From Methylovulum sp. (GTDB taxonomy: Bacteria; Pseudomonadota; Gammaproteobacteria; Methylococcales; Methylomonadaceae), in assembly GCF_028687615.1 (NCBI RefSeq), contig NZ_JAQTZU010000009.1, positions 62,001 through 126,000 of the forward strand: a DNA stretch of 64,000 nt. The letters run 5' to 3'. The first letter of the stretch is position 1, and every line of letters begins with the position of its first letter. Made by a program: the position numbers and the translations under genes. Of the stretch, positions 17,271 through 27,965 are shown piece by piece. The notes beneath the pieces are model-generated. The model ran no database searches and had not been told where the DNA came from. It worked only from the letters and a program-made list of their open reading frames with translations.

Positions 17271-17344
17271 GTTGGGTTAGCGGTAGCGTAACCCAGCATT
17301 TGTCACTCCGATAGGTTGGGCTTCGTTCCTCAGCCCAACCTACA
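17268..17344. repeat. Palindromic GTAGGTTGGGTTAGCGGTAGC repeat before bioF
   Basis: It contains inverted pairs (GGTTGGG / CCCAACC, GGGTTA / TAACCC). The same type occurs at 27560 and 30800. This is a common intergenic palindrome in gammaproteobacteria and ends 14 bases before bioF. Confidence 0.7.
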
Positions 17345-17358
17345 AACCCAATCCAATC

Positions 17359-18558
17359 ATGCCCTTTCAACATTTAACCCACAATCTCAATAAGCTCACC
17401 CAACAAGGCTTATACCGTTCCCGCCGCATCGTAGCTTCCCCGCAAGGCATCCATCTGCAATTAAACGGCAAAACCGTCATCAATTTTTGCAGCAACGATT
17501 ACTTGGGGCTGGCAAACCATCCGGCGGTGGTACAGGCGTTTAAAAATGCCGCCGACACTTACGGCGTGGGCAGCGGTTCGGCGCATTTGATTTGCGGGCA
17601 TAGCACGGCGCATCATGCGCTGGAAGATGAACTAGCGGCGTTTACCGGACGCGAGCGGGCGTTGCTGTTTTCCACGGGTTATATGGCGAATATCGGCGTG
17701 ATCAACGCCTTGGTCGGGCACGGTGATGCGGTGTTTGAAGACCGCCTGAACCATGCGTCCTTGCTGGACGGCGGTTTGTCATCGGGGGCAAAATTCAAAC
17801 GCTATGCCCATGCTGACACTCAATATTTGACGAAATTGTTAGCTCAAGCGACGGGCAATAAATTGGTCGTTACCGATGGTGTGTTCAGCATGGATGGCGA
17901 TGTCGCGCCTTTGCCGGAATTGGCGGCAGTGGCAAAACAACACGATGCGTGGCTGATGGTCGATGACGCGCACGGTTTGGGCGTGTTGGGTGAAAACGGC
18001 GGCGGTTTATTGGAGCAATTCGGCTTGGTGCAGGACGATGTGCAAGTGCTGATGGGGACATTGGGCAAAGGTTTTGGCACCTTTGGCGCGTTTGTCGCGG
18101 GATCTGAGGTGTTGGTCGAAACCTTGATCCAATCGGCGCGGACTTATATTTATACCACGGCTTTACCACCTGCCGTTGCCGAAGCCACCCGCGCCAGCCT
18201 ACATATTATTCAAACCGAAAATTGGCGCAGGGAGAAACTCAATAGCTTAGTGGCGCGTTTCCGCGATGGTGCCGAACAACTAGGTTTGCAATTGATGCCC
18301 TCGTCTTCGCCTATCCAACCGATAGTAATTGGCGACAGCCATCGCACCGTAGCAATCAGCAATGCCTTATTGGCAGCAGGGTTTTTGGTCAGCGCGATCC
18401 GTCCGCCGACTGTGGCACAAGGAACTGCACGGTTGCGGGTGACTTTATCGGCGGCGCATGAAGAGTCGATGGTTGATGGTTTATTAGCCGCCCTTGGGTT
18501 GATCATCGGCAGTGGCAGAAAATGTCCGCCCTGGACTGATGGGCATGACCATGATTGA
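17359..18558 (+). CDS. bioF: 8-amino-7-oxononanoate synthase
   Basis: 399 residues, a little longer than usual because of an extra C-terminal tail (about 15 residues after LGLI). The PLP-dependent alpha-oxoamine synthase motifs are intact: [21 protein letters not shown], and the PLP lysine in [11 protein letters not shown]. It condenses pimeloyl-ACP with alanine. It is separated from bioB by the restriction-modification island and from bioH by a toxin-antitoxin pair. Confidence 0.97.
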   Translation: MPFQHLTHNLNKLTQQGLYRSRRIVASPQGIHLQLNGKTVINFCSNDYLGLANHPAVVQAFKNAADTYGVGSGSAHLICGHSTAHHALEDELAAFTGRERALLFSTGYMANIGVINALVGHGDAVFEDRLNHASLLDGGLSSGAKFKRYAHADTQYLTKLLAQATGNKLVVTDGVFSMDGDVAPLPELAAVAKQHDAWLMVDDAHGLGVLGENGGGLLEQFGLVQDDVQVLMGTLGKGFGTFGAFVAGSEVLVETLIQSARTYIYTTALPPAVAEATRASLHIIQTENWRREKLNSLVARFRDGAEQLGLQLMPSSSPIQPIVIGDSHRTVAISNALLAAGFLVSAIRPPTVAQGTARLRVTLSAAHEESMVDGLLAALGLIIGSGRKCPPWTDGHDHD

Positions 18559-18614
18559 TTTTCACGCCATCGGGTATTACCATTAAAGTATTACCCACAA
18601 ACAGGATTGCCATC

Positions 18615-18860
18615 ATGCGCGTAACCACAAAAGGCCAAGTGACCATTCCACTCAACGTTCGGGAAAGCATGGGCATATTGCCCGCTGAAACGGAAATCAA
18701 TTTCCGGCAAGATGAGCAAGGCCGCTGGTATATCGAAAAAAGCATCGAAAAAAACCAAGTTACCGATAAACCAGTAAGCCGTTTCCGTACCGCCCATAAA
18801 ACCGCAAAACTAACCCTGTCCACCGAGGAAATCATGGCACTGACACGGGGCGGACTGTGA
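18615..18860 (+). CDS. AbrB/MazE-like antitoxin of a VapBC-type pair
   Basis: 81 residues from the ATG at 18615. The N-terminus MRVTTKGQVTIPLNVRESMG is the swapped-hairpin AbrB/SpoVT DNA-binding fold; the C-terminal half would bind the toxin. It overlaps the toxin gene by four bases. It should repress its own operon and neutralise the PIN toxin. It lies between bioF and bioH on the same strand. Confidence 0.88.
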   Translation: MRVTTKGQVTIPLNVRESMGILPAETEINFRQDEQGRWYIEKSIEKNQVTDKPVSRFRTAHKTAKLTLSTEEIMALTRGGL

Positions 18861-19279
18861 CCGTCATCCTAATTGACAGTTGCATCATCACCGACCTTGC
18901 CGATAAATCCAGCGATTGGCATGAATGGAGTGCGGGAACTTTGGAAAAGCTGGATGGCGACAATAAAATGGTGATCAACCCTATTATTTACGCCGAATGC
19001 TCCATCGGCTTCCAACGGTTTGAAGAGGTCGAAGCATTGTTTGTGCATTTGCGTTTACCCATAAAGCCGCTTCCTAAAGAAGCCTTGTTCCTTGCAGGGA
19101 AAGCCTATTTGGATTACAAAAAGCGTAAGGGGGGAAAAGGCAACGTGCTACCCGATTTTTTCATCGGCGCCCATGCCGCCGTGTCTGGCTATGGTTTGGT
19201 GACGCGCGATAAAGGCAGGTTCAGCACTTATTTCCCTAGCGTGAAGTTAATTATGCCCCTATCTGGACAGGTTGACTGA
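18857..19279 (+). CDS. PIN-domain toxin, VapC type
   Basis: 140 residues. It has the PIN-fold acidic residues: IDSCIITDL (first Asp), IIYAECSIGF (Glu), and LPDFFIGAHAAVSGYGLVTRDKGRF (the last Asp pair). It should be a ribonuclease that cleaves tRNA or rRNA, held in check by the AbrB-type partner. The gene overlaps its antitoxin by four bases and ends six bases before the bioH start, so the module is wedged into the bio operon and probably shares its transcription. Confidence 0.88.
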   Translation: MTVILIDSCIITDLADKSSDWHEWSAGTLEKLDGDNKMVINPIIYAECSIGFQRFEEVEALFVHLRLPIKPLPKEALFLAGKAYLDYKKRKGGKGNVLPDFFIGAHAAVSGYGLVTRDKGRFSTYFPSVKLIMPLSGQVD

Positions 19280-19285
19280 AACTTG

Positions 19286-20116
19286 ATGTCTGCGTCTTTA
19301 AAAACTAGAGTTAAACCACGAAAGGATTCTAATCCCTTGCAAAAACTCCACCACCAAACCCTAGGCTCCGGCAAACCCATCGTCCTCATCCACGGCTGGG
19401 GGATGCACAGCGGCATCTGGCAGGATTTTGCCGAACAACTTGCCTCGCATCATCGAGTCACGCTGGTTGATTTGCCCGGGCATGGGCATAGCGACCTGAT
19501 TACGCCGTTCACATTGGAAAATATCTCTGACATGCTGGCGCAAACTTTGCCGGATGAACCCTGTTGCTGGCTGGGCTGGTCGTTGGGTTCGGCGGTGGCG
19601 CTGGAGATGGCGCGGTGTTTTCCTGAACGCGTCAACCGCCTAGTTTTGGTGGCGGGCAACCCGTGTTTCCTACAGCAAGATGACTGGGCGGGAATGCGGA
19701 CGGATGTGCTGGACAGTTTCGCCGCCAATCTGCAACAAGACACACAGGCGACATTGACGCGATTTTTGGCGATCCAGGTTATGACTTTGCCCAACGCAAA
19801 AGAACTGGCGAAATCCTTAAAAACCGCCGTACTATCACGCCCCATACCGGACAATACCGCACTGCAAGGCGGTTTGGACATCCTCAAAACTGCCGATATG
19901 CGTCCTGCTTTGGCGGCAATCACAGTGCCGGTGTTGGTCGTATTGGGCAAAAAAGACAGCCTTGTGCCCGCCGCACTCAGCCAACATATCCCTGATTGCC
20001 AACCTGCCGCGCAAGTGTGTTTGCTCGAACACGCCGCCCACACGCCGTTTTTGTCGCATCCAGAGGAGATGCTCATCTTGCTCAAGAATTTTATGGAAAA
20101 TCAAGTTGATAGATAA
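19286..20116 (+). CDS. bioH: Pimeloyl-ACP methyl ester carboxylesterase
   Basis: 276 residues from the ATG at 19286; the alternative TTG at 19337, with AAAGGA upstream, would give an N-terminus closer to the family, starting LQKLHHQTLGSG. The alpha/beta-hydrolase motifs are VLIHGWGMHSG, the nucleophile elbow GWSLGS, the Asp in VVLGKKDSLVP and the His in EHAAHTPF. It releases pimeloyl-ACP by removing the methyl cap placed by BioC, which is encoded next. Confidence 0.95.
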   Translation: MSASLKTRVKPRKDSNPLQKLHHQTLGSGKPIVLIHGWGMHSGIWQDFAEQLASHHRVTLVDLPGHGHSDLITPFTLENISDMLAQTLPDEPCCWLGWSLGSAVALEMARCFPERVNRLVLVAGNPCFLQQDDWAGMRTDVLDSFAANLQQDTQATLTRFLAIQVMTLPNAKELAKSLKTAVLSRPIPDNTALQGGLDILKTADMRPALAAITVPVLVVLGKKDSLVPAALSQHIPDCQPAAQVCLLEHAAHTPFLSHPEEMLILLKNFMENQVDR

Positions 20117-20873
20117 ACGTAAGGTCAAACAGGCTTTTTCCGCCGCCTCCTCCCGCTATGACGGTGCCGCGCATTTGCAACGCGAGGTCGGCGCGGCCTT
20201 GTTGCAGTCGGTGGATTGGGCAAAACAAAGCGGCACCTTGTTGGACATCGGCTGCGGCACGGGTTTTTTGACCGGCGAATTGCTGGCCTTAGCCCCTTGC
20301 CAAGCCATTATCGCGTTGGATATGGCCTTGGCGATGTTGCACGCCACCCGCGACAAGCTAGCCGCAAACGCCAAAGTGAGCTATTTGTGCGCCGATGCCG
20401 AGGCTTTGCCGCTGGCCGGGCAAAGCGTAGACGCGGTATTTTCCAATCTGGCCTTGCAATGGTGCTATAACCTTGACGCCGTGTTTAGTGACATCCGGCG
20501 GGTGCTGAAACCGGACGGACGCATCCTGTTTTCGACGTTTGGCAACGGGACCTTGCAGGAACTGAAAACCGCTTGGGCAAGCGTGGATGCTTACCAGCAT
20601 GTCAATGACTTTTGTGAAGAAAACCAACTTCATGCAATTTTAAAACAGGCCGGATTCCGCGACATCCGCAGCCAGCGGCTGACTTACCGCCCCCGTTATG
20701 AATCGGTCTTGGCATTGATGCAGGAACTGAAACAGCTCGGTGCACATAATGTCCTGCCCGGACGCAATCCACACGTGACTGGCAAAACCGCGCTCCAGCG
20801 CATGATGGCGGCATATCCTGGCGATCCCGTCATTGCCACGTTTGAAGTCATCATTATGGGAGCAAAACGATGA
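20106..20873 (+). CDS. bioC: Malonyl-ACP O-methyltransferase
   Basis: 255 residues if started at the TTG at 20106, which gives LIDKRKVKQAFSAASSRYD, the normal BioC N-terminus; no ATG fits. This overlaps bioH by 11 bases and implies coupling. The SAM-binding motif is LLDIGCGTGFLTGELL, followed by the Asp of IIALDMA and by SNLALQWC, typical of BioC. It methylates malonyl-ACP to enter fatty-acid-like elongation. Confidence 0.95.
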   Translation: MIDKRKVKQAFSAASSRYDGAAHLQREVGAALLQSVDWAKQSGTLLDIGCGTGFLTGELLALAPCQAIIALDMALAMLHATRDKLAANAKVSYLCADAEALPLAGQSVDAVFSNLALQWCYNLDAVFSDIRRVLKPDGRILFSTFGNGTLQELKTAWASVDAYQHVNDFCEENQLHAILKQAGFRDIRSQRLTYRPRYESVLALMQELKQLGAHNVLPGRNPHVTGKTALQRMMAAYPGDPVIATFEVIIMGAKR

Positions 20874-21535
20874 ATGCCGCTTATTTCATCACCGGCACCG
20901 ACACCGATGCGGGTAAAACCTGGGCCACCGTCGCGCTGATGGAATATTACCAACAACGCGGGCATACCGTCGCCGCGATGAAACCGGTTGCGGCGGGTTG
21001 CCAGTGGCAGGATGGACGCTGGCAAAATGCCGACGCCTTGTTGTTGCAACACCATGCTTCGTTGCCGTTGCCATATCATTTGATTAACCCTTACGCTTAC
21101 GAACTAGCCGTGTCGCCGCATCTTGCCGGAGTTGCCAATCCGGTGAAAATAGACACCATTATCGACAGCTTCAAGCAAATCAAAATCCAGGCCGACGTCG
21201 TGCTAGTCGAAGGTGCGGGCGGCTGGTACGCGCCCATCAACGCACATCAGGACATCAGCAATTTGGCAAAAGCCTTGGAGCTGCCGGTTATCTTGATCGT
21301 CGCCATCCGCTTGGGCTGCATCAACCACGCCAAACTCACGCATCAGGCGATTGCCGCATCCGGCTTGCCTTGTGCCGGCTGGATAGCGGTTTGCAATGAT
21401 GCCGACATGCCAATGCGCGAAGAAAACATCGCCACCTTGGTTACGGCCTTAGCTTCGCCCTTGTTGGGGGTGGTGCCTTATCAAAACCAAGTCGATTTTT
21501 CTGTGCTTGCCCGGCAATTGCATGGCCTTGGATAG
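20870..21535 (+). CDS. bioD: Dethiobiotin synthetase
   Basis: 221 residues, beginning in an ATGA overlap with bioC. P-loop ITGTDTDAGKTW, VLVEGAGGWYAPI and the switch region are intact. It closes the ureido ring using CO2 and ATP to make dethiobiotin for BioB. It is the last gene of the bio operon. Confidence 0.97.
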   Translation: MNAAYFITGTDTDAGKTWATVALMEYYQQRGHTVAAMKPVAAGCQWQDGRWQNADALLLQHHASLPLPYHLINPYAYELAVSPHLAGVANPVKIDTIIDSFKQIKIQADVVLVEGAGGWYAPINAHQDISNLAKALELPVILIVAIRLGCINHAKLTHQAIAASGLPCAGWIAVCNDADMPMREENIATLVTALASPLLGVVPYQNQVDFSVLARQLHGLG

Positions 21536-21673
21536 TTCTGAAAGCGTTTCTGGATCAACATAAAACCGCCTAAACATCACGCACAACCAACAAATAACCC
21601 ACATCCGCCGTCCACTTACTTTCAAAAGCACAATGCTTTATCATGGGGGATCAAAAATACTGAGTTAATTGCC

Positions 21674-23884
21674 ATGAATGCTGCGCCCGACCGTCGTTTA
21701 TCCCTGATTTTGCTGTTCGCCGTCACCTTATTCACCAGCGCGTCGCTGATGTTTGTGCTGCAACCCTTGTTCGGCAAGCTGTTGCTGCCTTTGCTGGGCG
21801 GTTCGCCAGCAGTGTGGAACACCTGCATGGTGTTTTACCAAAGCATATTGTTCTTGGGTTATTTGTACGCCCACACGCTCTCGACCCGCTTCAATGCGGC
21901 CCAGCAAATCGCCATCCATGCCGGGATAATTTTACTCAGCGTGTTGGCCCTGCCTGTCGGTTTGCCGGAAACCATCTCACCACCGACTGAAAGCGACCCG
22001 ACTTTCTGGCTGTTATCCACTTTAGGCTTGGCGATTGGCTTGCCGTTTTTCGTCTTGTCCACCACCGCGCCGCTGATCCAAAAATGGTTCGCGCAAATCG
22101 GGCATCATGCTAGCCACGACCCATATTTTTTATATGCCGCCAGCAACACGGGCAGCTTATTGGCTTTATTAAGCTATCCTTTTGTTTTAGAACCGAATAT
22201 CGGACTCGCCGCCCAGCAAACCGACTGGAGCGTCGGCTATGCGGTTTTGGGCGTATTGATTGCATCCTGCGCGTTGGTATTATGGAAAAACCACCCGCCA
22301 GCAGCGCAAACCGATAAAGAATCCACCGACAAAATCCCCTACACCACACAATTGCATTGGCTGGCCTTGGCGTTAGTGCCTTCCAGTTTGTTGCTGGGAT
22401 TGACCAATTTCATCAGCACCGACATTGCCTCCGTGCCGTTGTTGTGGGTCATCCCGCTGACAGTTTACTTGCTGTCATTCATCATCGTTTTTTCCAAATG
22501 GAATGACGCCATCCATCCGTGGATGGTGCGCATCCAGCCCGTGTTCCTCGTACCATTCATCGCCTATGCTTTCATCAATCCGGCGGATTTACCGTATTGG
22601 ATGTATTTGATTTTACACGTCATCGCGTTTTTCTTCGCGATTATGGTCTGCCACGGCGAACTGGCGAAATTGCGTCCGAATACCCAGCATCTGACCCGCT
22701 ATTATTTGATCATGTCGTTTGCGGGGATGTTGGGCGGGATGTTCAACACCTTTGTCGCGCCGTTCATTTTCAACGGCATTTACGAATACCCGATCATGAT
22801 AATCGCGGCCTTGTTATTGCGCCCTGGTTTGACCATCAACAAACGTGCGTTATGGCAACTGCTCCCACCTGCCCTGCTGGTGGCTATCGGCTTGGTGCTG
22901 TATTTCAGCGTCAGCAATTTATTGGATTATTTCGATGCCATCGCCATCAGCTTGATGGTGTTGACGCTGGTGATTTTCTTCTTCCGCAAACAACCTGCAC
23001 TATTTGCCTTATCCGCTGGCGCGATTATTTTCCTGGCGTTGGGCGTGCATAGCTTGTCATCGCGCACCCTGTTCCAAGATCGCACTTTCTTCGGTGTCCT
23101 CGCCGTGCGCGAAAGCACTTTGACCGATGAACAAGGCCAACCAGAAACCTATCGGGAACTGTTCCACGGCACCACCAAACACGGCGCACAACGCCTAGCC
23201 GCCAACCTCAGCACCATCCCGCTGACCTACTACAGCCGCCCTGGGCCGATGGGGCAATTGTTCAAAACGTATGATGATGTTGACCAAAACTGGCGTATCG
23301 GTAGTGTGGGCTTAGGCGCGGGGGCGTTGGCGTGTTACAGCAAACCAGGGCAACAGTGGACGCTGTACGAAATCGACCCGCTAGTCGTGGACATTGCCAG
23401 CGACCCGCGCTGGTTCACTTACCTGAGCCACTGCAACAAAACCGCGCTTGTGAGCATCGGCGACGCGCGGTTATCGTTGGCGAAAGAGCCTGACCACAGT
23501 TTTGATCTGCTGGTCATGGACGCATTCAGCTCCGATGCCGTGCCGACGCATTTGCTCACCGAAGAGGCGATGAAGCTGTATTTCCAAAAGCTCAAACCGG
23601 GCGGCATCCTGGCCTTCCACATCACCAACCGCCATTTATCGCTGAAAAAAGTCCTGTCCATACACGCCGAAAATCTGCATCTGGCGGCGTTGATTGAGGA
23701 ATTTATACCTCAAGAAGAACAGCCGCTAGTCGTGGCGACCGATTGGGTGGTGTTGGCGAACCAGGCAAAAACCTTGGAACCGCTGAAAACTAGCCTGCTA
23801 GGCGATTGGCAAAAAATGCCGCTGTATTTTGATATGAAACCGTGGACGGATGATTTCACCAATATTGTCGGTATTTGGAAGTAG
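21674..23884 (+). CDS. Membrane protein fused to a spermidine-synthase-like domain
   Basis: 736 residues. Residues 1-470 form about 12-14 membrane helices (starting LILLFAVTLFTSASLMFVLQPLFGKLLLPLLGG). Residues 500-736 form a soluble Rossmann methyltransferase-fold domain with GLGAGALACYSKPGQ, EIDPLVVDIA, GDARLSL and LLVMDAFSSDAVPTHLL, the aminopropyltransferase pattern. Such fusions are common in proteobacteria; the active form and polyamine are undefined. A second, soluble relative lies at 58192. Confidence 0.88.
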   Translation: MNAAPDRRLSLILLFAVTLFTSASLMFVLQPLFGKLLLPLLGGSPAVWNTCMVFYQSILFLGYLYAHTLSTRFNAAQQIAIHAGIILLSVLALPVGLPETISPPTESDPTFWLLSTLGLAIGLPFFVLSTTAPLIQKWFAQIGHHASHDPYFLYAASNTGSLLALLSYPFVLEPNIGLAAQQTDWSVGYAVLGVLIASCALVLWKNHPPAAQTDKESTDKIPYTTQLHWLALALVPSSLLLGLTNFISTDIASVPLLWVIPLTVYLLSFIIVFSKWNDAIHPWMVRIQPVFLVPFIAYAFINPADLPYWMYLILHVIAFFFAIMVCHGELAKLRPNTQHLTRYYLIMSFAGMLGGMFNTFVAPFIFNGIYEYPIMIIAALLLRPGLTINKRALWQLLPPALLVAIGLVLYFSVSNLLDYFDAIAISLMVLTLVIFFFRKQPALFALSAGAIIFLALGVHSLSSRTLFQDRTFFGVLAVRESTLTDEQGQPETYRELFHGTTKHGAQRLAANLSTIPLTYYSRPGPMGQLFKTYDDVDQNWRIGSVGLGAGALACYSKPGQQWTLYEIDPLVVDIASDPRWFTYLSHCNKTALVSIGDARLSLAKEPDHSFDLLVMDAFSSDAVPTHLLTEEAMKLYFQKLKPGGILAFHITNRHLSLKKVLSIHAENLHLAALIEEFIPQEEQPLVVATDWVVLANQAKTLEPLKTSLLGDWQKMPLYFDMKPWTDDFTNIVGIWK

Positions 23885-23906
23885 GCAGTGGAATCAAACA
23901 ATTGCC

Positions 23907-23929
23907 GGAACGGGTTTATTACCCGTTCC
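23907..23929. terminator. Putative bidirectional terminator
   Basis: GGAACGGG and CCCGTTCC arms with a seven-base loop (TTTATTA) between two converging genes. There is no strong T tract, so efficiency is uncertain. Confidence 0.55.
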
Positions 23930-24006
23930 ATAATGTCAGCCTGGAAGCGTTTGAAGCTAAAAAGTCGCTTAGTTGAATGTTCGTCAAATCCGGGCAAGAT
24001 CAGTTT

Positions 24007-25128
24007 TTAAATCAACACCATATTGTCACGGTGGATCATCTCCGCATCGTCGGCATAACCCAGGATTTTTTCAAATTCCGGGCTGCTTTTGCCAACTATA
24101 AGACGGGCATCGTTGATGCCGTAGTTAATCAGGCCCCTTGCGACTTCCACCCCCTTTTCATCGACACAGGAGACCAGCTCGCCGCGTTCAAATTGGCCTG
24201 AAACCGATTTGATACCGACTGGCAACAGGCTTTTGCCGTCGTTTTTCAAGACCTTAACCGCGCCTGCATCCAGCACGGCAACGCCCCTGATCTGCAATTG
24301 CCCTGCCAGCCAGCGTTTTCTCGCGGCTAAGGGTTCAATATCGGGGACGAAGTATGTGCCAATGGGGAGTCCGCTAATGACTGTGCCAATCACATCCGCC
24401 GCCCCGCCCCAGGCAATCACCGTTGCCGCGCCGGAACGCGAGGCCAGCCGTGCGGCGCGGACTTTGGTGGACATGCCGCCACGTCCTAAACCGCTGCGGC
24501 TATCGCCCGCCATTTTTTCCAAACGGTCATCGTTGACGCTGATTTCGGGGATCAAAGTGGCATCGGGATACACGCTAGGGTCGCCTGTGAACAAGCCTTG
24601 TTGGTCGGTCAGGATAATCAGCAGTTCGGCTTCGACAAGATTGGCGACCAAGGCGGCGAGCGTGTCGTTGTCGCCGAAGCGGATTTCTTCTGTGGCGACA
24701 GTATCGTTTTCGTTGATGACGGGGATGACACCGAATTCCAGTAAGGTCAGCAAGGTGCTGCGGGCATTGAGATAGCGTTGGCGGTTGGATAAATCGTCAT
24801 GGGTGAGCAACACTTGCGCGGCATGTAGGCCGTGGGATTTGAAGCCATCGTCGAAGGTGCGCACCAAGCCCATTTGCCCGACTGCCGCCGCCGCTTGCAG
24901 TTCGTGCAAGGTGGTGGGGCGGGTTTTCAGACCCAGACGGCTCATGCCTTCGGCGACCGAGCCGGATGACACCAGCACGACATCAATGCCTTGCTGGCGC
25001 AAGACGGACATTTGTTGCACCCACGCGGCGATGGCGGTTTTATCTAAGCCTTGTCCGCCTTTGGTCAGTAGCGAGCTGCCGATTTTGACGACGATGCGTT
25101 TGGCGTTTTGAAAATGTGTTCTGCTCAC
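24007..25128 (-). CDS. proB: Glutamate 5-kinase
   Basis: 373 residues using the GTG at 25128, which gives [21 protein letters not shown] and the usual family length; the frame extends upstream to 25182 but that leader is atypical. AAGAGA lies about 12 bases before the GTG. The amino-acid-kinase domain ([41 protein letters not shown]) is followed by a C-terminal PUA domain (from about 280). It makes glutamyl-5-phosphate for proline. It follows obgE as in other gammaproteobacteria, but with a Uma2 gene between them. Confidence 0.96.
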   Translation of the reverse strand: MSRTHFQNAKRIVVKIGSSLLTKGGQGLDKTAIAAWVQQMSVLRQQGIDVVLVSSGSVAEGMSRLGLKTRPTTLHELQAAAAVGQMGLVRTFDDGFKSHGLHAAQVLLTHDDLSNRQRYLNARSTLLTLLEFGVIPVINENDTVATEEIRFGDNDTLAALVANLVEAELLIILTDQQGLFTGDPSVYPDATLIPEISVNDDRLEKMAGDSRSGLGRGGMSTKVRAARLASRSGAATVIAWGGAADVIGTVISGLPIGTYFVPDIEPLAARKRWLAGQLQIRGVAVLDAGAVKVLKNDGKSLLPVGIKSVSGQFERGELVSCVDEKGVEVARGLINYGINDARLIVGKSSPEFEKILGYADDAEMIHRDNMVLI

Positions 25129-25223
25129 AATGTGTAATCTCTTTGGTTTTGAATTCTGTCCGTCCAACAATATTGTGACCACTTAAGTATACGAATGCAC
25201 CGCAATGCCGATATTGCAACATC

Positions 25224-25709
25224 CTAAGCAAAATCAATCGTAATCCGTTGAGGAAAGCCTTGGATAAGCACGCTTTCTGGTATTTGTCCTTGTGGATTAA
25301 AAAATGTGAGCTTGCCGTCTTTGTCACACAACCAAAATTCCCGCGCCCCTTTGGCAAAATACAGGCGTTTTTTCTTGTTCATTTCGGCACGGCTGTTGGA
25401 CGGTGAAATGATTTCAATCACCACTTCAGGCGATTCCTGATAAGGGTTTTGGCGTTTGTTGCGTTGGAAAAAACCGTAACTGCCCCACGCGACATCGGCG
25501 ACTTTTACACCTTGGCTGGTTTCAATACTGCATTCCACCAACGGCTTGCCCTGTTGCGCCAGCCGGATAAGCCATTCAATGATTAACACCCGATAGAGGC
25601 CATGTTCATTGCTTGCGGGACTCATTTCAATTTTCCCCCATTGGTTGGTTTCAACCTTAAATGGCAGGTCTTTAAATGCCTTGCTGTCACAGAGTTCTTG
25701 CCAATTCAT
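25224..25709 (-). CDS. Uma2-family (DUF820) nuclease-like protein
   Basis: 161 residues from the ATG at 25709. The restriction-endonuclease-like fold is marked by VADVAWGSYGFF (Asp), PEVVIEIISPSNS (ExK-like core) and KKRLYFAKGAREFWLCD. The Uma2 family is expanded in cyanobacteria and some others; the role is unknown, with mobile or defence functions proposed. It is inserted between obgE and proB on the same strand. Confidence 0.88.
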   Translation of the reverse strand: MNWQELCDSKAFKDLPFKVETNQWGKIEMSPASNEHGLYRVLIIEWLIRLAQQGKPLVECSIETSQGVKVADVAWGSYGFFQRNKRQNPYQESPEVVIEIISPSNSRAEMNKKKRLYFAKGAREFWLCDKDGKLTFFNPQGQIPESVLIQGFPQRITIDFA

Positions 25710-25855
25710 TGTTGACCTCGACGGTTTGATATTGTGATGCCTAATTGGTTTTTGTATTTGGACAGGGTCAACGATAGCGTAATGCCGCAATAGAGGCAAT
25801 ATGGGCGTCGCTTATTTTGCTTTAAGCACTGCCGATTTATTTAACGCTTGCAAAT

Positions 25856-26896
<1,041 letters not shown>

Positions 26897-26940
26897 TCAC
26901 ACTGTAAACCTAGTTGTAAAAAGAGGTGCTGGTAAAAACT

Positions 26941-26991
26941 GGAGCGCGGACATCCTGTCCGCTACATGTTGCGGTCAGATGACCGCGCTCC
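26941..26991. repeat. GGAGCGCGG palindrome upstream of obgE
   Basis: Arms GGAGCGCGG and CCGCGCTCC (26941-26949 and 26983-26991), with a second small inverted pair inside around CATCCTGTCCGC. This is an intergenic palindrome, 50 bases before the obgE start. Confidence 0.7.
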
Positions 26992-27010
26992 AAAGCTTTT
27001 TAACCACGAC

Positions 27011-27053
27011 CTAAAAACAAAAAAAGCCCCGCCATGCAAACAGCGGAGCTTTT
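27011..27053 (-). terminator. Rho-independent terminator on the minus strand
   Basis: Read on the minus strand, AAAAGCTCCGC pairs with GCGGGGCTTTT (one G-T type mismatch) and is followed by TTTTTGTTTTT. It should end transcripts from rplU, rpmA and the SpoIIAA-like gene before obgE. Confidence 0.85.
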
Positions 27054-27128
27054 CGTTTGGGGAGAATTTGCGCCCCGATGTTAATATCGCCTTGCATGGC
27101 ACCATTGATAGCGTGGCGATGGGCTAGG

Positions 27129-27491
27129 TCAATTTTTAAGCCAAGCCCTGGCAAACGTCTCTTGACCAGCCTTGAAGTATTCAATGCTGAACGGCACAAA
27201 GCCGTTTAGAAAAAACAGCATGGCACTGTCCCGCCAGCGTAAATCACCGACAACCGCCAGCCGGTCGATATGTTTCTGGATGAATTCGTCATCTTCGTCG
27301 TCATCCCAACTGGCAAATGCCGAGACGTTTTGAAAGGCTTCGTCGATAATGACAAGTCCCGTCGCGCGACCATGCCGTTTGATATAGCTGACGACTTGTT
27401 TTTTGATTGCATCAGCGTCGCCCCGTTCCAAAACACCTGATGAGCGTATGACGAACAGATTGTTTGCTTCAAACTCAATGGATAATGCCAT
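27129..27491 (-). CDS. SpoIIAA/STAS-like protein
   Basis: 120 residues. The pattern IEFEANNLFVIRSSGVLERGD, TGLVIIDEAFQNVSAF and HIDRLAVVGDLRWRD, ending IEYFKAGQETFARAWL, matches the SpoIIAA-like (PF11964) group, small cytoplasmic proteins with a STAS/SEC14-related fold and no firm function. It is an insertion between rpmA and obgE relative to the usual gene order. Confidence 0.8.
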   Translation of the reverse strand: MALSIEFEANNLFVIRSSGVLERGDADAIKKQVVSYIKRHGRATGLVIIDEAFQNVSAFASWDDDEDDEFIQKHIDRLAVVGDLRWRDSAMLFFLNGFVPFSIEYFKAGQETFARAWLKN

Positions 27492-27559
27492 TTACGCCAC
27501 CTTATTGGATGATAAGGAAATTTTTTGGCTACAACATTGCGATGGGCTGTGCAAGCCAT

Positions 27560-27635
27560 GTAGGTCGGGTTAGCGGTAGCGTAACCCGACAATTGCCGCT
27601 TCGATGCGTCGGGTTACGGCTCGCGCCTAACCTAG
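27560..27635. repeat. GTAGGTCGGGTTAGCGGTAGC palindromic repeat
   Basis: Inverted boxes GTCGGGTTA and TAACCCGAC, followed by a second GTCGGGTTACGG box. It is the same type as at 17268 and 30800. Confidence 0.75.
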
Positions 27636-27650
27636 GCACTGTGCAAGTTT

Positions 27651-27678
27651 TTCAAAGGCTTGCCGCCAAGCCTTTGAA
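27651..27678. terminator. Stem-loop after rpmA
   Basis: Perfect 12-bp arms TTCAAAGGCTTG and CAAGCCTTTGAA with a four-base loop, 12 bases past the rpmA stop on the minus strand. There is no T tract in that direction, so it may be an mRNA-stabilising stem. Confidence 0.55.
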
Positions 27679-27689
27679 GCGTGCCGGAA

Positions 27690-27950
27690 TTAAACGGCAG
27701 GAACGATGCTGACAAATTTACGGCTTTTAGGGCCTTTGACGTGAAACACAACTTTGCCATCGGCTGTTGCGAATAGAGTATGGTCTTTGCCTAAACCAAC
27801 ATTGTCACCGGCATGAAAATGTGTGCCGCGTTGACGGACGAGAATGTTGCCCGCAATTGCCGCTTCGCCGCCATACATTTTGACACCTAGGCGTTTTGCA
27901 TTTGAGTCGCGGCCGTTACGGGTACTACCACCAGCTTTCTTATGAGCCAT
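27690..27950 (-). CDS. rpmA: 50S ribosomal protein L27
   Basis: 86 residues, full length. It has the conserved N-terminus [22 protein letters not shown] and [17 protein letters not shown]. It follows rplU by 15 bases. Confidence 0.98.
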   Translation of the reverse strand: MAHKKAGGSTRNGRDSNAKRLGVKMYGGEAAIAGNILVRQRGTHFHAGDNVGLGKDHTLFATADGKVVFHVKGPKSRKFVSIVPAV

Positions 27951-27965
27951 TTCTTTAACTCCTGA

